A DNA stretch of 64,000 nt. It comes from Actinomycetota bacterium. GTDB taxonomy: Bacteria; Actinomycetota; Actinomycetes; Streptosporangiales; Streptosporangiaceae. This document shows, one piece after another, positions 11,286-20,111 of the stretch. Position numbers and translations under genes: made by a program. The DNA is taken from contig PMSU01000130.1 of the NCBI GenBank assembly GCA_003168255.1, positions 1-64,000 of the forward strand. Reading direction: 5' to 3'. The notes beneath the pieces are model-generated. The model searched no databases. It saw only the letters and a program-made list of their open reading frames with translations, and was not told the DNA's origin. Position 1 is the first letter of the stretch. Each line of letters starts with the position of its first letter.

Positions 11286-12137
11286 ATGACAGCTAACCCG
11301 CCCGCCGGAGCCGGCACCACGATCATCACCGTCGCGCCCACGGGTGCCGAGGCCGAGAAGGCGCGACATCCCGCCCTGCCGGTGACCCTGGAAGAGCTCG
11401 TGACCGCCGGCCGGGACTGCGAGGCAGCCGGCGCTTCGGTGATTCACGTGCACATCAGGGACGACGAGGCGCGGCCAAGCCTTGATCTGGTCAGGCTCAA
11501 AGACACCGTTCAGGCGCTGCGTGAGAGCACCACCCTCGTCGTCCAGCTGTCCACCGGCGGGGCGGTCACCGATGACTACGCCGACCGGCTGGCGGTGCTG
11601 GACTCGGCTCCCGATGCCTGCTCGCTCACCTGCGGCACGGTGAACTTCGGTGACGAGGTCTTCATGAATCCCTGGCCGTTCATTCGCGAGCTCTACGCGC
11701 TTTCCAAGGAACGCCACGTGGTGCCCGAGTTCGAGCTGTTCGACCTGGGCCACGTGGCAACGCTGCACAGGCTGCTCGACGAGCTTGGCCCGCCGCATGG
11801 CGGGCACGTGCACTGTGATCTCGTGATGGGGGTCCCAGGCGGCATGCGCGGGGACGCTGCCACCCTGGTCCGGGCGGTCGAGGCGCTGCCGGCTGGATCG
11901 ACCTGGTCGGCCACCGGCATCGGGCGGGCCACGCTGCCGGTGATATTTGCCGCTCTCTCGGCCGGCGGCCACCTGCGGGTGGGCATGGAGGACACGACCA
12001 GTTACGCCAGGGGCAGGCCGGTGGCAAGCAACGCCGAGCTCGTGCAGCGCGCCGCCGCGCTTGCCGAGGTAGCCCAGCGGCCGCCGATGCGCCCCTATCA
12101 GGCGCGCGCATTTCTTGGAGTCGGCAATCACCGCTGA
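11286..12137 (+). CDS. beta-keto acid cleavage enzyme family protein (BKACE, DUF849)
   Basis: 283 residues. BKACE proteins are zinc TIM barrels that condense a beta-keto acid with acetyl-CoA to give a CoA ester and acetoacetate (family knowledge). Visible motifs are [26 protein letters not shown] (zinc His-x-His), [29 protein letters not shown] and [12 protein letters not shown] near the C-terminus. The exact keto acid cannot be read from sequence. The 3' end overlaps the asparaginase start by 23 bp, so the two are probably co-translated. Confidence 0.88.
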   Translation: MTANPPAGAGTTIITVAPTGAEAEKARHPALPVTLEELVTAGRDCEAAGASVIHVHIRDDEARPSLDLVRLKDTVQALRESTTLVVQLSTGGAVTDDYADRLAVLDSAPDACSLTCGTVNFGDEVFMNPWPFIRELYALSKERHVVPEFELFDLGHVATLHRLLDELGPPHGGHVHCDLVMGVPGGMRGDAATLVRAVEALPAGSTWSATGIGRATLPVIFAALSAGGHLRVGMEDTTSYARGRPVASNAELVQRAAALAEVAQRPPMRPYQARAFLGVGNHR

Positions 12138-13101
12138 GAACCCGGTCCTGGCCGAGGTCATCCGGTCAGGGTTTGCCGAGTCGATTCACCGTGGTCCGGT
12201 CATCGGGCTCGGTGCCGACGGTCAGCCGTTGCTACAGGCCGGCACCGTGCATGAGCCCATATTCCCCCGCTCTTCCAACAAGCCGCTGCAAGCCGCCGCC
12301 ATGGTCCGCTGCGGCCTTGACCTGGACGGCAAGCTCCTCGCCCTCGCCGCGGCAAGTCATTCCGGCGAGGACTTCCATGTCGCGGGGGTACGCGAGATCC
12401 TCGCCGGGGTCGGGCTGACTGCCGAAGCGCTGCAATGCCCGCCGGGGCTGCCGATCGACGAACAGGCCATGCGTGCCCTGATCCGCGGCGGCGGGCAGGC
12501 CGACCGGATCCACATGAACTGCTCGGGCAAGCACGCGGCGATGCTCGCCACCTGCGTAGCGGCCGGCTGGCCTACTGCCACCTATCGCGACCCGGCGCAC
12601 CCGCTCCAGGTGGAGATACGGCGCACCGTGGAGCGGCTGGCCGGCCAGCGCGCCACAGCGGTCGGGGTGGACGGCTGCGGCGCGCCAGTCTTCGCCCTGC
12701 CGGTTTCCGGGGTCGCCCGCGCTTTCCGTGCGATGGTCCTTTCCGACCCTGGATCTGCCGAACGGAGGGTAGCCGATGCCATGCGCATGCACCCCGACTG
12801 GACTTCGGGGAGTACGCGTTCGGAGCGAGCGCTGATGGAAGCCGTGCCCGGGCTGCTGCTGAAATCTGGTGCGGAAGGTGTTCAGGGCTTCGCGCTTGCC
12901 GACGGCCGGGCGGGCGCCTTCAAGATCGAGGATGGCGCCTTCAGGGCAAATCCGCCGGTGACCGTTGCGCTGCTGCGCGCGCTCGGCGCGGTCGACGAGC
13001 CGGGAGTGGACGCGGCCGCCCTGGAGCAAGTCGGGTGTGTCGAGGTAACAGGCGGCGGTGAGCGGGTCGGCGAGATCCGCGCGGTCTTCGTCGACAGCTG
13101 A
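12115..13101 (+). CDS. asparaginase (L-asparaginase II family)
   Basis: 328 residues of the thermolabile asparaginase family (PF06089), related to Rhizobium AnsA-like enzymes rather than the classical type I/II fold. Motifs include EVIRSGFAESIHRG, FPRSSNKPLQA (SxxK-like), ASHSGEDFHV, NCSGKHAAML and VDGCGAPVFALP. The likely reaction is L-asparagine to aspartate and ammonia. The TTG start at 12115 lies inside the BKACE gene; no ATG or GTG fits the homology better. Its pairing with a keto-acid-cleaving enzyme could mean amino-acid catabolism, which is inference. Confidence 0.88.
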   Translation: MESAITAENPVLAEVIRSGFAESIHRGPVIGLGADGQPLLQAGTVHEPIFPRSSNKPLQAAAMVRCGLDLDGKLLALAAASHSGEDFHVAGVREILAGVGLTAEALQCPPGLPIDEQAMRALIRGGGQADRIHMNCSGKHAAMLATCVAAGWPTATYRDPAHPLQVEIRRTVERLAGQRATAVGVDGCGAPVFALPVSGVARAFRAMVLSDPGSAERRVADAMRMHPDWTSGSTRSERALMEAVPGLLLKSGAEGVQGFALADGRAGAFKIEDGAFRANPPVTVALLRALGAVDEPGVDAAALEQVGCVEVTGGGERVGEIRAVFVDS

Positions 13102-13112
13102 GCCTGACCTGA

Positions 13113-13145
13113 GGTGCTTGCTCCGGATTTGCAGTTGCAAGCACC
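13113..13145. promoter_or_regulatory. inverted repeat operator candidate upstream of XRE regulator
   Basis: GGTGCTTGC (13113-13121) and GCAAGCACC (13137-13145) are a perfect 9-bp inverted repeat with 15 nt between. The right half also contains the near-palindrome TTGCAGTTGCAA. It ends 18 bp before the regulator's ATG, the usual place for autoregulation. Confidence 0.5.
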
Positions 13146-13163
13146 CGGTGGGAAACTGGAGGC

Positions 13164-13748
13164 ATGCGCAACGTGAACGTGAACTCGATCGGTGAGTACA
13201 TCAGGCAACAGCGGGAGCAGGCCAAGATCTCACTGCGCCAGCTCGCGCAGGCGGCAGGGGTTTCCAACCCGTACCTGAGCCAGATCGAGCGAGGCATGCG
13301 CAGACCGAGCGCCGAGATACTTCAGCAGATCGCCAAGGGGCTGCGGATATCCGCGGAGGCGCTGTACGTGCAGGCGGGAATCCTGGAGGATCGTCCCTCC
13401 GATACCGGTGTGCGTTCTGCCGTGCTCGCCGACCCGGGCCTGTCCGAGCGGCAGAAGCAGATCCTCCTGGAGATCTACGAGTCGTTCCGGACGGAAGCTG
13501 CTGCTGCCCTCGCGGAAGCCGCTGCCCTGGAGGAAGCGTCTGCTCCCGAGGGCATCCCTGCTCCCGAGGGCATCACCGTCCGCGAGGACACTATCGCTCC
13601 CGAGGACAACACCGCCCCCGAGGAACGGGTGAACGGGGCGGCATTGCCACGCGTGGCCGCCGGGATCCTGTCCGGCTCCGCGGAGTCCGCCGGCGCCGTG
13701 TCAGCTCCCCAGCCGATTCCCAACGTGTCCGGCGAGCGGATAACCTGA
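13164..13748 (+). CDS. XRE-family helix-turn-helix regulator
   Basis: 194 residues from the ATG at 13164, 5 nt after CTGGAGG. Residues about 8-64 are a lambda-repressor type HTH (SIGEYIRQQREQAKISLRQL, GVSNPYLSQIERGMRRPS). Residues 65-110 are helical (LSERQKQILLEIYESFR). The rest is an Ala/Glu/Pro-rich tail with a repeated APEG/APED pattern, probably disordered. The order HTH gene then DUF2516 recalls M. tuberculosis Rv0474 and Rv0476, but the heparin-binding hemagglutinin gene (Rv0475) that separates them there is absent. It is not ClgR: the sequence C-terminal to the HTH does not match that family. Confidence 0.88.
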   Translation: MRNVNVNSIGEYIRQQREQAKISLRQLAQAAGVSNPYLSQIERGMRRPSAEILQQIAKGLRISAEALYVQAGILEDRPSDTGVRSAVLADPGLSERQKQILLEIYESFRTEAAAALAEAAALEEASAPEGIPAPEGITVREDTIAPEDNTAPEERVNGAALPRVAAGILSGSAESAGAVSAPQPIPNVSGERIT

Positions 13749-13753
13749 GGTTC

Positions 13754-14101
13754 GTGTTTAACAACTGGAGTTCAATGACTCCGCTGAACTACTTCTTCGA
13801 GGCACTCGCCATCGCCGCGTTCGTGGTCGAGGCCTGGGCATTCATTGACGCGATACGCCGGCCGGCCCGCGCGTACCTGGCGGCGGGCAAGCAGACCAAG
13901 CCGCTGTGGCTCATCATTCTTGGCGTTTCTACCGCGATTGGCCTTGGCTACGCTGTCTACGTGCGGAACCTGTCGGTGATCCAGATCCTTCCGGTCGCCG
14001 CGTTCGTTGCCGCCGCCGTTTACCTGACCGACGTCCGGCCCAAGGTCAAGGGTCTAGGCAGCGGCGGCAGCTCAAGCTCCGGGCCCTACGGCCCCTGGTA
14101 A
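13754..14101 (+). CDS. DUF2516 family membrane protein
   Basis: 115 residues from a GTG 5 bp after the XRE stop, so almost certainly cotranscribed. Three hydrophobic segments (about residues 13-30, 52-72, 76-92) with the conserved VEAWAFIDAIRRPARAY and YLTDVRPKVKG signatures identify DUF2516. The C-terminus is a Ser/Gly tail ending GPYGPW. The family is confined to actinobacteria and has no proven function; its stable linkage to an XRE regulator suggests a cell-envelope role, which is inference. Confidence 0.9.
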   Translation: MFNNWSSMTPLNYFFEALAIAAFVVEAWAFIDAIRRPARAYLAAGKQTKPLWLIILGVSTAIGLGYAVYVRNLSVIQILPVAAFVAAAVYLTDVRPKVKGLGSGGSSSSGPYGPW

Positions 14102-14200
14102 CCACGCAGGGTTTGGTCACCAAGTTCGAGCCGGCGCGTTCGCCACTGAGTCTCGCCCACCGACGCAGCCTACTGCGGGGTCCGGTCTGCCCGATCGGGA

Positions 14201-15145
14201 TCAGAGCGGGATCACGAAGAGCGCGGCGGGCACCACGACGAGCAGCACCGCACTGCACCAGATCGCGATCCAGAGGGGCCGAGACAGGCCAGCCTGAGGT
14301 TCGAGCAGCCGGGCGACCCGCGTTACCACCTCGCCCTGGCCGCCGGCGTGCGCGGCCGCCAGGGCACCGGACGGCGGCGCCTGCGCTCCCGCGACGCCGA
14401 ATCTCATCAGCGCCGAGGCCAGTTCCCTTGCCGGGCGCGCACGGCGTGCCCGGTCGTCGGCCAGCATCTCGACGAGCAGCGCAACGGCCTGATAAGCCTG
14501 GAGCGCCACCCCAGAGCGAGGAAAGGCGCGGCACAACGCGGTGAATGGCAGCAGCACCAGATCGTGCCGCTCCCTGACGTGCGCCCGCTCGTGCGCGAGC
14601 ACGGCCGCGAGCTCGGCCTGATCAAGCAGGTCCAGCGTCCCCGCGCTGATCACGATGCGAGACCGCAGCCCAGGCACGCAGTACGCCGCGGCCGCCGGGT
14701 GGTCAAGTACGAGAGCCCCCGGTACCTTCGGATCACCGCGGGCCAGCAGGGCGAGCAGGGCACGGTGCCTGCGCCGCGTCCGCAGCGCCGTGGTGCACGC
14801 CGCGGCCAGGACCCAGCAGAGCAGGGCGAGCAGCGCGACCGCCATGGTCAGCGAGGCCAGCCGGAGCGCGGTGAGGACGAGAGGCTGCCTGGCCGGGACC
14901 GCCGATCGGGTGACGGCGCCGGCCGCGAACGCGAGCACTCCGCCGGCCACGCCGCCGTGTTCCGGCCTGGCCGCCAGGGCGGCCAGCGCGCCGACGGCCG
15001 CAAGGCCCCAGCCGAGGCCGAGTGCCTGCCACAGCACGATCGCGGCTGCGGGCGCCCGCCGTGGCCACTTCGCCGTCGCCAGCATCGTCGCGGTAGCGAC
15101 GGCTGTCATCGCGACCCCGGCGAGAAGAAGGACCGTGGCGAGCAC
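14201..15145 (-). CDS. M56 family (BlaR1-type) membrane metallopeptidase
   Basis: About 314 residues from the GTG at 15145, which follows GGGAG at a good distance and lies 7 bp past the BlaI stop. The frame opens further, to 15184, overlapping blaI. Several membrane helices surround a zinc protease motif HERAH (His185-Glu186-His189 from this start), followed by VRERHDLVLLP. In BlaR1/MecR1 systems the protease responds to an outside signal and leads to cleavage of the BlaI repressor (family knowledge). No penicillin-binding sensor domain is seen at the C-terminus, so the signal is unknown. Confidence 0.9.
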   Translation of the reverse strand: MLATVLLLAGVAMTAVATATMLATAKWPRRAPAAAIVLWQALGLGWGLAAVGALAALAARPEHGGVAGGVLAFAAGAVTRSAVPARQPLVLTALRLASLTMAVALLALLCWVLAAACTTALRTRRRHRALLALLARGDPKVPGALVLDHPAAAAYCVPGLRSRIVISAGTLDLLDQAELAAVLAHERAHVRERHDLVLLPFTALCRAFPRSGVALQAYQAVALLVEMLADDRARRARPARELASALMRFGVAGAQAPPSGALAAAHAGGQGEVVTRVARLLEPQAGLSRPLWIAIWCSAVLLVVVPAALFVIPL

Positions 15146-15152
15146 TCCGGAC

Positions 15153-15521
15153 TCAGCTCCCGGAGCGGTCTTCGAAAGCCTCAAGCGCGCTGCGCAGCGC
15201 GCGCGCCTCAGAATCCGTCACGGAACGGGCAAACCGGGTGAGCGCGGCCTGCCTGTCCCCGGCTGCCTGGTCGAGCGCGCTCAGCATCAGCTCCGTGACG
15301 TATGCCTCCCTGCTCGCGGCGGCCTGGTACTGCCACGCACGGCCATCGCGCTCGCGCACGGCGAAGCCCTTCTTGGCGAGCCGGTCCAGCACAGTCATCA
15401 CGGTGGTATGCGCCAAGTCTCGTTCGGTTAGCCGCTCGCTGACCTCACGGACGGTGAGCGGGCTAACGGTTTCCCAGAGAACATCCATGATCGCGCGTTC
15501 GAGCTCACCGAGTCGGTTCAC
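15153..15521 (-). CDS. BlaI/MecI/CopY family repressor
   Basis: 122 residues. An N-terminal winged helix (LGELERAIMDVLWETVSPLT, REVSERL, TTVMTVLDRLAKKGFAVRER) is followed by a dimerisation region. Such repressors are inactivated by proteolysis through the partner M56 protease, encoded 7 bp downstream. The GTG start at 15521 lies close to a -10-like TACAGT (minus strand, about 15531), so the transcript may be nearly leaderless. The short palindrome TTACTGTA in the same place could be the operator. The target genes, apart from its own operon, are not evident. Confidence 0.92.
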   Translation of the reverse strand: MNRLGELERAIMDVLWETVSPLTVREVSERLTERDLAHTTVMTVLDRLAKKGFAVRERDGRAWQYQAAASREAYVTELMLSALDQAAGDRQAALTRFARSVTDSEARALRSALEAFEDRSGS

Positions 15522-15616
15522 GTCATTACTGTATCTTTGCGATCCCGGTGCAGGCCAGGGCCTGCCCGGCGGGGAGCCGTCCCAGGACCGCCGTGAAGTG
15601 TCTCAGCCTGAAGCGG

Positions 15617-15715
15617 CACCGTCCACCGCCTGCCTCCGTCATTCGTGCACCACAGTACGCCGCTGCCGGCGGCCATGCCCCGCCATCCGGTTTTGAGCTG
15701 GACGAACTTCCAGCC
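15617..15715 (-). pseudogene. remnant of a BNR/YCF48-like beta-propeller repeat
   Basis: On the minus strand, in the gap before the aminotransferase gene, the translation contains GTGWKFVQLKTGWRGMA followed by TNDGGRRWT. The last part is an Asp-box (S/T-x-D-x-G-x-x-W) and the first resembles a GWAVG-type strand. Only about one repeat remains and no ribosome site or full gene surrounds it. It may be a decayed extracellular propeller gene; chance similarity is possible. Confidence 0.35.
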
Positions 15716-15815
15716 CGTCCCGGCGCCGGTGCCAACCGCGGGCTGCCGCGGTCGGCGCCGCGGTCGCCCGGGGTGCAAGACTGGCAGGGCTGGACGCTGA
15801 GGTTCCTGGAGGTCA

Positions 15816-16895
15816 ATGGTGCCCGCAGAAACGCCGCGCTTCCGCTCGGTGCTGGATCGCTTTGCCGGCTACAAGCCAGGGCGGACGACGTACGCCCCGG
15901 ACGGCCGGTCGTTCAAGCTGTCGTCCAACGAGTCCCCGTTCGGACCGCTGCCCTCGGTCCTAGACGTGATCGCGACGGCAGCCGGGGAAGTCAACAGGTA
16001 CCCGGACAACGGGGCGGCGGCGCTCATCGCGGCGATCGCCGCCCGGTTCGCCGTACCGCAGGAGCACGTCGCCGTCGGCTGCGGCTCGGTGGGGGTGGCC
16101 CAGCAACTCCTCGCGGCGGCAGCGGAGCCGGGCGCGCAGGTGCTCTACGCCTGGCGGTCGTTCGAGGCATACCCCGTGCTCGCTGACCTGTCGGGGGCCG
16201 AATCGGTGCGGGTGCCACTGCGCGCCGAGACGCATGATCTAGCCGCGATGGCTGACGCGATCACCGAGCACACAAGGCTCGTCTTCATCTGTAACCCCAA
16301 CAACCCCACCGGCACCGTGGTGCGCCGCGCTGAGCTGGCGGAATTCCTGCGCCGCGTGCCGCCGGACTGCCTGGTGGTCCTCGACGAGGCATACCGCGAG
16401 TACGTGCGCGATCCCGCCGTGCCGGACGGGCTCAGCCTCTACCGCGACCAGCCCAACCTCGCGGTGCTCCGCACGTTCTCCAAGGCCTACGGGCTGGCCG
16501 GGCTGCGAGTGGGCTTCATGGTGGCGCAAGAGCCGATCGTCGCCGCGGCCCGCATGACGATGCTGCCGTTCAGCGTGAACCATGTCGCCCAAGCCGCGGC
16601 GATCGCCTCGCTCGCGGCCGAGCCGGAGTTGCTCGAACGGGTCGATGCGGTGGTCGGGGAGCGGGCACGCGTCCGCGCCGCGCTGCTCGGCGATGGCTGG
16701 ACCGTGCCGCCCACCGAGGCTAACTTCGTCTGGCTTCGGCTGGGCCGCGACACCGCCGACTTCGCCGCCGAATGCGAGGCCGCCGGGGTCAGCATCCGTC
16801 CGTTCGGCGCCGAGGGTGCCCGGGTCTCGATCGGCGATCCGGAGGCGAATGAGGCCTTCCTCGCAGTCGCCAAGGCCTACCCCAGACGTCATTGA
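15816..16895 (+). CDS. HisC-type PLP aminotransferase (histidinol-phosphate or aromatic aminotransferase)
   Basis: 359 residues, fold-type I class II aminotransferase. Starts at the ATG at 15816 behind CTGGAGG. Key features are [11 protein letters not shown] at the N-terminus, [19 protein letters not shown], and the PLP lysine Lys223 in [15 protein letters not shown]. Actinobacteria carry both HisC in the his operon and a paralogue (Pat/HisC2) that uses aromatic amino acids. This gene stands alone, away from any his gene, and its N-terminus resembles the Pat type, so an aromatic aminotransferase is more likely. That choice is inference. Confidence 0.88.
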   Translation: MVPAETPRFRSVLDRFAGYKPGRTTYAPDGRSFKLSSNESPFGPLPSVLDVIATAAGEVNRYPDNGAAALIAAIAARFAVPQEHVAVGCGSVGVAQQLLAAAAEPGAQVLYAWRSFEAYPVLADLSGAESVRVPLRAETHDLAAMADAITEHTRLVFICNPNNPTGTVVRRAELAEFLRRVPPDCLVVLDEAYREYVRDPAVPDGLSLYRDQPNLAVLRTFSKAYGLAGLRVGFMVAQEPIVAAARMTMLPFSVNHVAQAAAIASLAAEPELLERVDAVVGERARVRAALLGDGWTVPPTEANFVWLRLGRDTADFAAECEAAGVSIRPFGAEGARVSIGDPEANEAFLAVAKAYPRRH

Positions 16896-16906
16896 TTTTG
16901 CCGAAC

Positions 16907-16924
16907 GGCTGGCGCCGGCCAGCC
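16907..16924. terminator. hairpin between convergent genes
   Basis: GGCTGGC-GCCG-GCCAGCC is a perfect 7-bp stem with a 4-nt loop, 12 nt after the aminotransferase stop. It lies between this gene and the convergent regulator. Confidence 0.5.
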
Positions 16925-16978
16925 GCCGCCGCTACCGCGTCAGGGCTTCCAGGGCGCGGTCATATCGCCGTTCCCCCG

Positions 16979-18358
16979 CTACCTGGCCGGCTTGCGGTCC
17001 AGTTTTTCCACGATCAGCCGGTAGAACTGGCGCGGGCGGCCGGGCTGGGGCGTGCGGCTCGGCGGCAGCGGCCAGGCGAGCCCCTCGTCCACCAGGGTGC
17101 GCAGCAGGCGGCGTGCGGTCCGCGGGGTCACGCTGAGCAGCCGGCCCGCCAGCTCCGCGTCGACGACGAGCGCAGCGTCGTCCCCGGCCAGCTTGTCCGC
17201 GAGCCGGGAGAGGGTCTCGATCCCCTTTGGCCTGCCCTGCTGCGGGGGGAGGGTCGGCTGGCGCGGCGCGGGGACAAGCGCCCTGCCTTCCCTGTCCAGG
17301 GCGAACATGCCGGCTCGCTGGCCCGACTGCGAGCGGCCGAGTGCGGCGCGGGCATGCGCCTCCGCCTCCTGCGCGGTCCTGCCCATCCCTACGCCGACGT
17401 CCAGGGCTATGGCTAGTCCTGCGCGCGCTCGTTCGGTAAAGGGCGGAACCCGGAACCCGTCGGTCGCGGGGTAGAGCGAACCGCGGGTGGCCGTGACGTG
17501 GAAACAGTGGTCGCCCATCGGGCTGACCGTGGCCTGGATCCGCTGGGCCTCCTGCACGAGGAACCTGTGCACGGTAAGGCGAAGTTCCTCCCGCGACTGC
17601 CGGGGAGCCGAACGTCGCTGAGTGTCCCTGAGCGTCGGCACCTCGACGACGACGACGGCCAGCTGTGCTTCTTCAAGCCTGCGCTGGGTGCCGAGCAGCG
17701 TGGCAGTCCGCAGCCCGGCACGGATCGCGCTGATGGTAGGCCGGACGGTGATCACCGAGACGCCCGCCGCCGACAGCCGCTCAGCCACGGAATTCAGGCA
17801 GGTGAGCGCTAGTGAGGTCTCGTTCCTGCGCCAGAGGCGCTCATGGAATGCGGCGAGCGTCGCGGCGCTGCCGGTCTCCTCGCGTACGTGCACGCTATGC
17901 GCTGTAAGCCCGAGCTCGGCGTATGCCTCCTCCACGTCACTGCGGCTGAGCACGTCCACGCTGACCCGGGCCAGGTCATATGTATCGCCGTGGCCGGCCC
18001 GCAGCAGCGCACCATACAGGGCGCTGCCGTTCAGCGGGACACAGGTAGCAGGCCCGGCGAGCGCTCCGGCCTTCCGTGCGTACTCGTAGGGGACAGGACT
18101 GGCGAACAGGCAGACGTCAACCACCGGCCCGAGCCGGAGAACCTTGTCCGCCGCCTCCTGCTCGTCCCGGTACGCGGCGGCAACCAGCCGCCTGGCTATC
18201 GCGCCCGAGCTACCCGTACCTCCGCCGGCGGTACCGGGAAGCGCGGTCGCAGCGGGGCCGGCCGCCGAGGTGCCGGACAACATGACCCGCTCCACCAGCT
18301 CGTGCGGACCCACGACGCCAATGGTCAGGTCGCCTGCGGACTGCCGTTGCATGCTCAA
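16979..18358 (-). CDS. large transcriptional regulator with cyclase-like segment and C-terminal winged helix
   Basis: 459 residues. I do not recognise a named family. Residues 10-200 alternate strands and helices (LTIGVVGPHELVERVM, VVDVCLFASPVPYEYARKAG), like a ligand-binding domain. Residues 230-345 contain QLAVVVVEV, GDHCFHVTATRGSLY and IALDVGVGMGRTAQEAEAHA, recalling the G-x-G-x-(T/S)-x-x-x-A element of GGDEF/GTP cyclohydrolase III-like folds. Residues 380-450 look like a winged helix (ELAGRLLSVTPRTARRLLRTL), then a basic wing. It is convergent with the aminotransferase and 287 bp downstream of murA on the same strand. A one-component sensor-regulator is inferred. Confidence 0.7.
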   Translation of the reverse strand: MSMQRQSAGDLTIGVVGPHELVERVMLSGTSAAGPAATALPGTAGGGTGSSGAIARRLVAAAYRDEQEAADKVLRLGPVVDVCLFASPVPYEYARKAGALAGPATCVPLNGSALYGALLRAGHGDTYDLARVSVDVLSRSDVEEAYAELGLTAHSVHVREETGSAATLAAFHERLWRRNETSLALTCLNSVAERLSAAGVSVITVRPTISAIRAGLRTATLLGTQRRLEEAQLAVVVVEVPTLRDTQRRSAPRQSREELRLTVHRFLVQEAQRIQATVSPMGDHCFHVTATRGSLYPATDGFRVPPFTERARAGLAIALDVGVGMGRTAQEAEAHARAALGRSQSGQRAGMFALDREGRALVPAPRQPTLPPQQGRPKGIETLSRLADKLAGDDAALVVDAELAGRLLSVTPRTARRLLRTLVDEGLAWPLPPSRTPQPGRPRQFYRLIVEKLDRKPAR

Positions 18359-18645
18359 CGCAGCTCACCAGGTGCCGCAGCGGCTTGCGCAGTGCGCACG
18401 CCGACCCATCCCCGCACCGGCTGAGCTGCCAGGTGCGATGTACATCCGCTAACCGTCTCCCCGTTTGCGGTAGCGATCTTCTTCCGAGCACGCAATGTCC
18501 GACCCATCTACGCGGAGCGACTGCCCGATTCTACATTCTGTAACCCGTCAGGAAGATCGAAAACAGGAGTCCTGGCAGGTCGGCGGGGAGTGCGCCTGCT
18601 TGGGTGCTCGCCGCGGTCAGCCTGGATAACGGCTTCCGCGGCCGG

Positions 18646-19929
18646 TCAGTCGTCGGTCTCCGCCGTTATCTGCGCACCGAGCGCGGTCAGCCGGGCCGCG
18701 ATCGCCGCGTGACCCCGGTCGATCGGATAGCCGGGACTGACCACGGTTTCGCCGTCAGCGGCCAGCCCGGCCAGGATGAGCGCTATGCCGGTGCGCAGGT
18801 CATGCGCGATCACCTCGGCGCCCTTGAGCGTGGCGGGACCGTGCACGATGACGGCGTTGGAGTCCACCTCGACCTTCGCGCCCATCTTGCTGAGCTCGCC
18901 GACCAGCGTGTAACGGCCGTCGAAGATCGTCTCGCGGATATAGCTGGTGCCATCGGCGAGGCAGCTCAGCGCCATGATCGGCGATTGCAGGTCGGTGGCG
19001 AAACCGGGGTAAGGGCTGGTGATCACGTTGATCGGCCGCAGCGGATGCTCCTGGCGCACCTGTAGCACGGCGCCGTGGGTGGCGAACTCGACCCCCATCT
19101 GCTCCAGCTTCCAGCGAACCACGCCGAAGTGCTCGAGGGACGCGCCGACCAGGCTCAGCTCGCCGCCGGTGATGGCCGCCGCCATCGCGAACACGCTGGC
19201 GTCGATCCGGTCCGGCATGACCGTGTGCTCGACAGCGGTGAGCTCGCTGACTCCCTCGACGGTGACGAAGCCCGTGCCGCCGCCGCTGATCCTGGCGCCC
19301 ATCTTGGTGAGGAACGCGATCACGTCGAGCACCTCGGGCTCGAGCGCCGTGTTGTCGATCACGGTGGTTCCGGGGGCCATCGAGGCCGCCATGATCAAAT
19401 TCTCGGTGCCGGTGTGCGACGGGGTGTCCAGGTACAGGTGGGCGCCGCGAAGCTGCTTCGCCTCGATGTGGATCTGGCCCTCGCCCTCATGCACGATGGC
19501 GCCGAGCCGGGCGAAGCCCCGGTAGTGGAAGTCGAGGTTCCTGCTGCCCAGGTTGCATCCGCCGACGCCCTCGATGACCGCCTCGCCGAGCCTGTGCAGC
19601 AGGGCGGGCACGAACAGCACCGACGCGCGGAACCTGCGCGCGATCTCGGCGGGCAGCACCGGGCTGGTGAGCCGGGACGCGTCCACTACCAGGATGCGCT
19701 CTGCCTCGTGGAACTCGACCAGCGCGCCGACCGCCTGGGCCAGCTCGACCGCGCGGCGGACGTCTTCGATGACCGGTACGTTCCGCAGCACGGTCCGCCC
19801 CTCGGCGGCGAGCAGCGAGGCCGCGATCATCTTGAGCGCGGCATTCTTAGCGCCCTGGACGAAGACGGTGCCCTCTAGCGGGTTGCCCCCTCGCACGCGG
19901 TAGCGGGTCGTCTCGGAGCCCATGGTCAT
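18646..19929 (-). CDS. murA: UDP-N-acetylglucosamine 1-carboxyvinyltransferase
   Basis: 427 residues, the first committed step of peptidoglycan precursor synthesis, transferring enolpyruvate from PEP to UDP-GlcNAc. Lys28 in VQGAKNAALK and Cys125 in GVGGCNLGSR match the E. coli Lys22 and Cys115 positions; Cys is the residue alkylated by fosfomycin, whereas mycobacteria have Asp. RFRASVLF, DTPSHTGTENLIM and TSPYPGFATDLQSP are family motifs. The start ATG at 19929 follows GGAG (10 nt). It is downstream of purB on the same strand, with 182 bp between them. Confidence 0.96.
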   Translation of the reverse strand: MTMGSETTRYRVRGGNPLEGTVFVQGAKNAALKMIAASLLAAEGRTVLRNVPVIEDVRRAVELAQAVGALVEFHEAERILVVDASRLTSPVLPAEIARRFRASVLFVPALLHRLGEAVIEGVGGCNLGSRNLDFHYRGFARLGAIVHEGEGQIHIEAKQLRGAHLYLDTPSHTGTENLIMAASMAPGTTVIDNTALEPEVLDVIAFLTKMGARISGGGTGFVTVEGVSELTAVEHTVMPDRIDASVFAMAAAITGGELSLVGASLEHFGVVRWKLEQMGVEFATHGAVLQVRQEHPLRPINVITSPYPGFATDLQSPIMALSCLADGTSYIRETIFDGRYTLVGELSKMGAKVEVDSNAVIVHGPATLKGAEVIAHDLRTGIALILAGLAADGETVVSPGYPIDRGHAAIAARLTALGAQITAETDD

Positions 19930-20111
19930 CTGGCTGCAACTCCTGTCCTATGGTGGTCGGCGGCCCGGCCTGCGACCGGGTGGACTGTGCGCCTGGGCTC
20001 TGCCCGGGGCGGCTGCGTCACAGGTCGCAGCCGAAGGACCCGATCCAGTATTCCATCGCGAGCCCGGTGCGGCAGACACCTCGGCCGATCCGGCCAGGCT
20101 CGCCGACGACG

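Noticed and set aside
13164-13748. Identification of this XRE gene as clgR
   Set aside because: ClgR proteins have a different C-terminus, and the DUF2516 partner points to the Rv0474-like family.
18532-18542. TACATTCTGTA palindrome as an operator for the large regulator
   Set aside because: Only TACA-N3-TGTA and far from the start (about 175 bp); too short to separate from chance.
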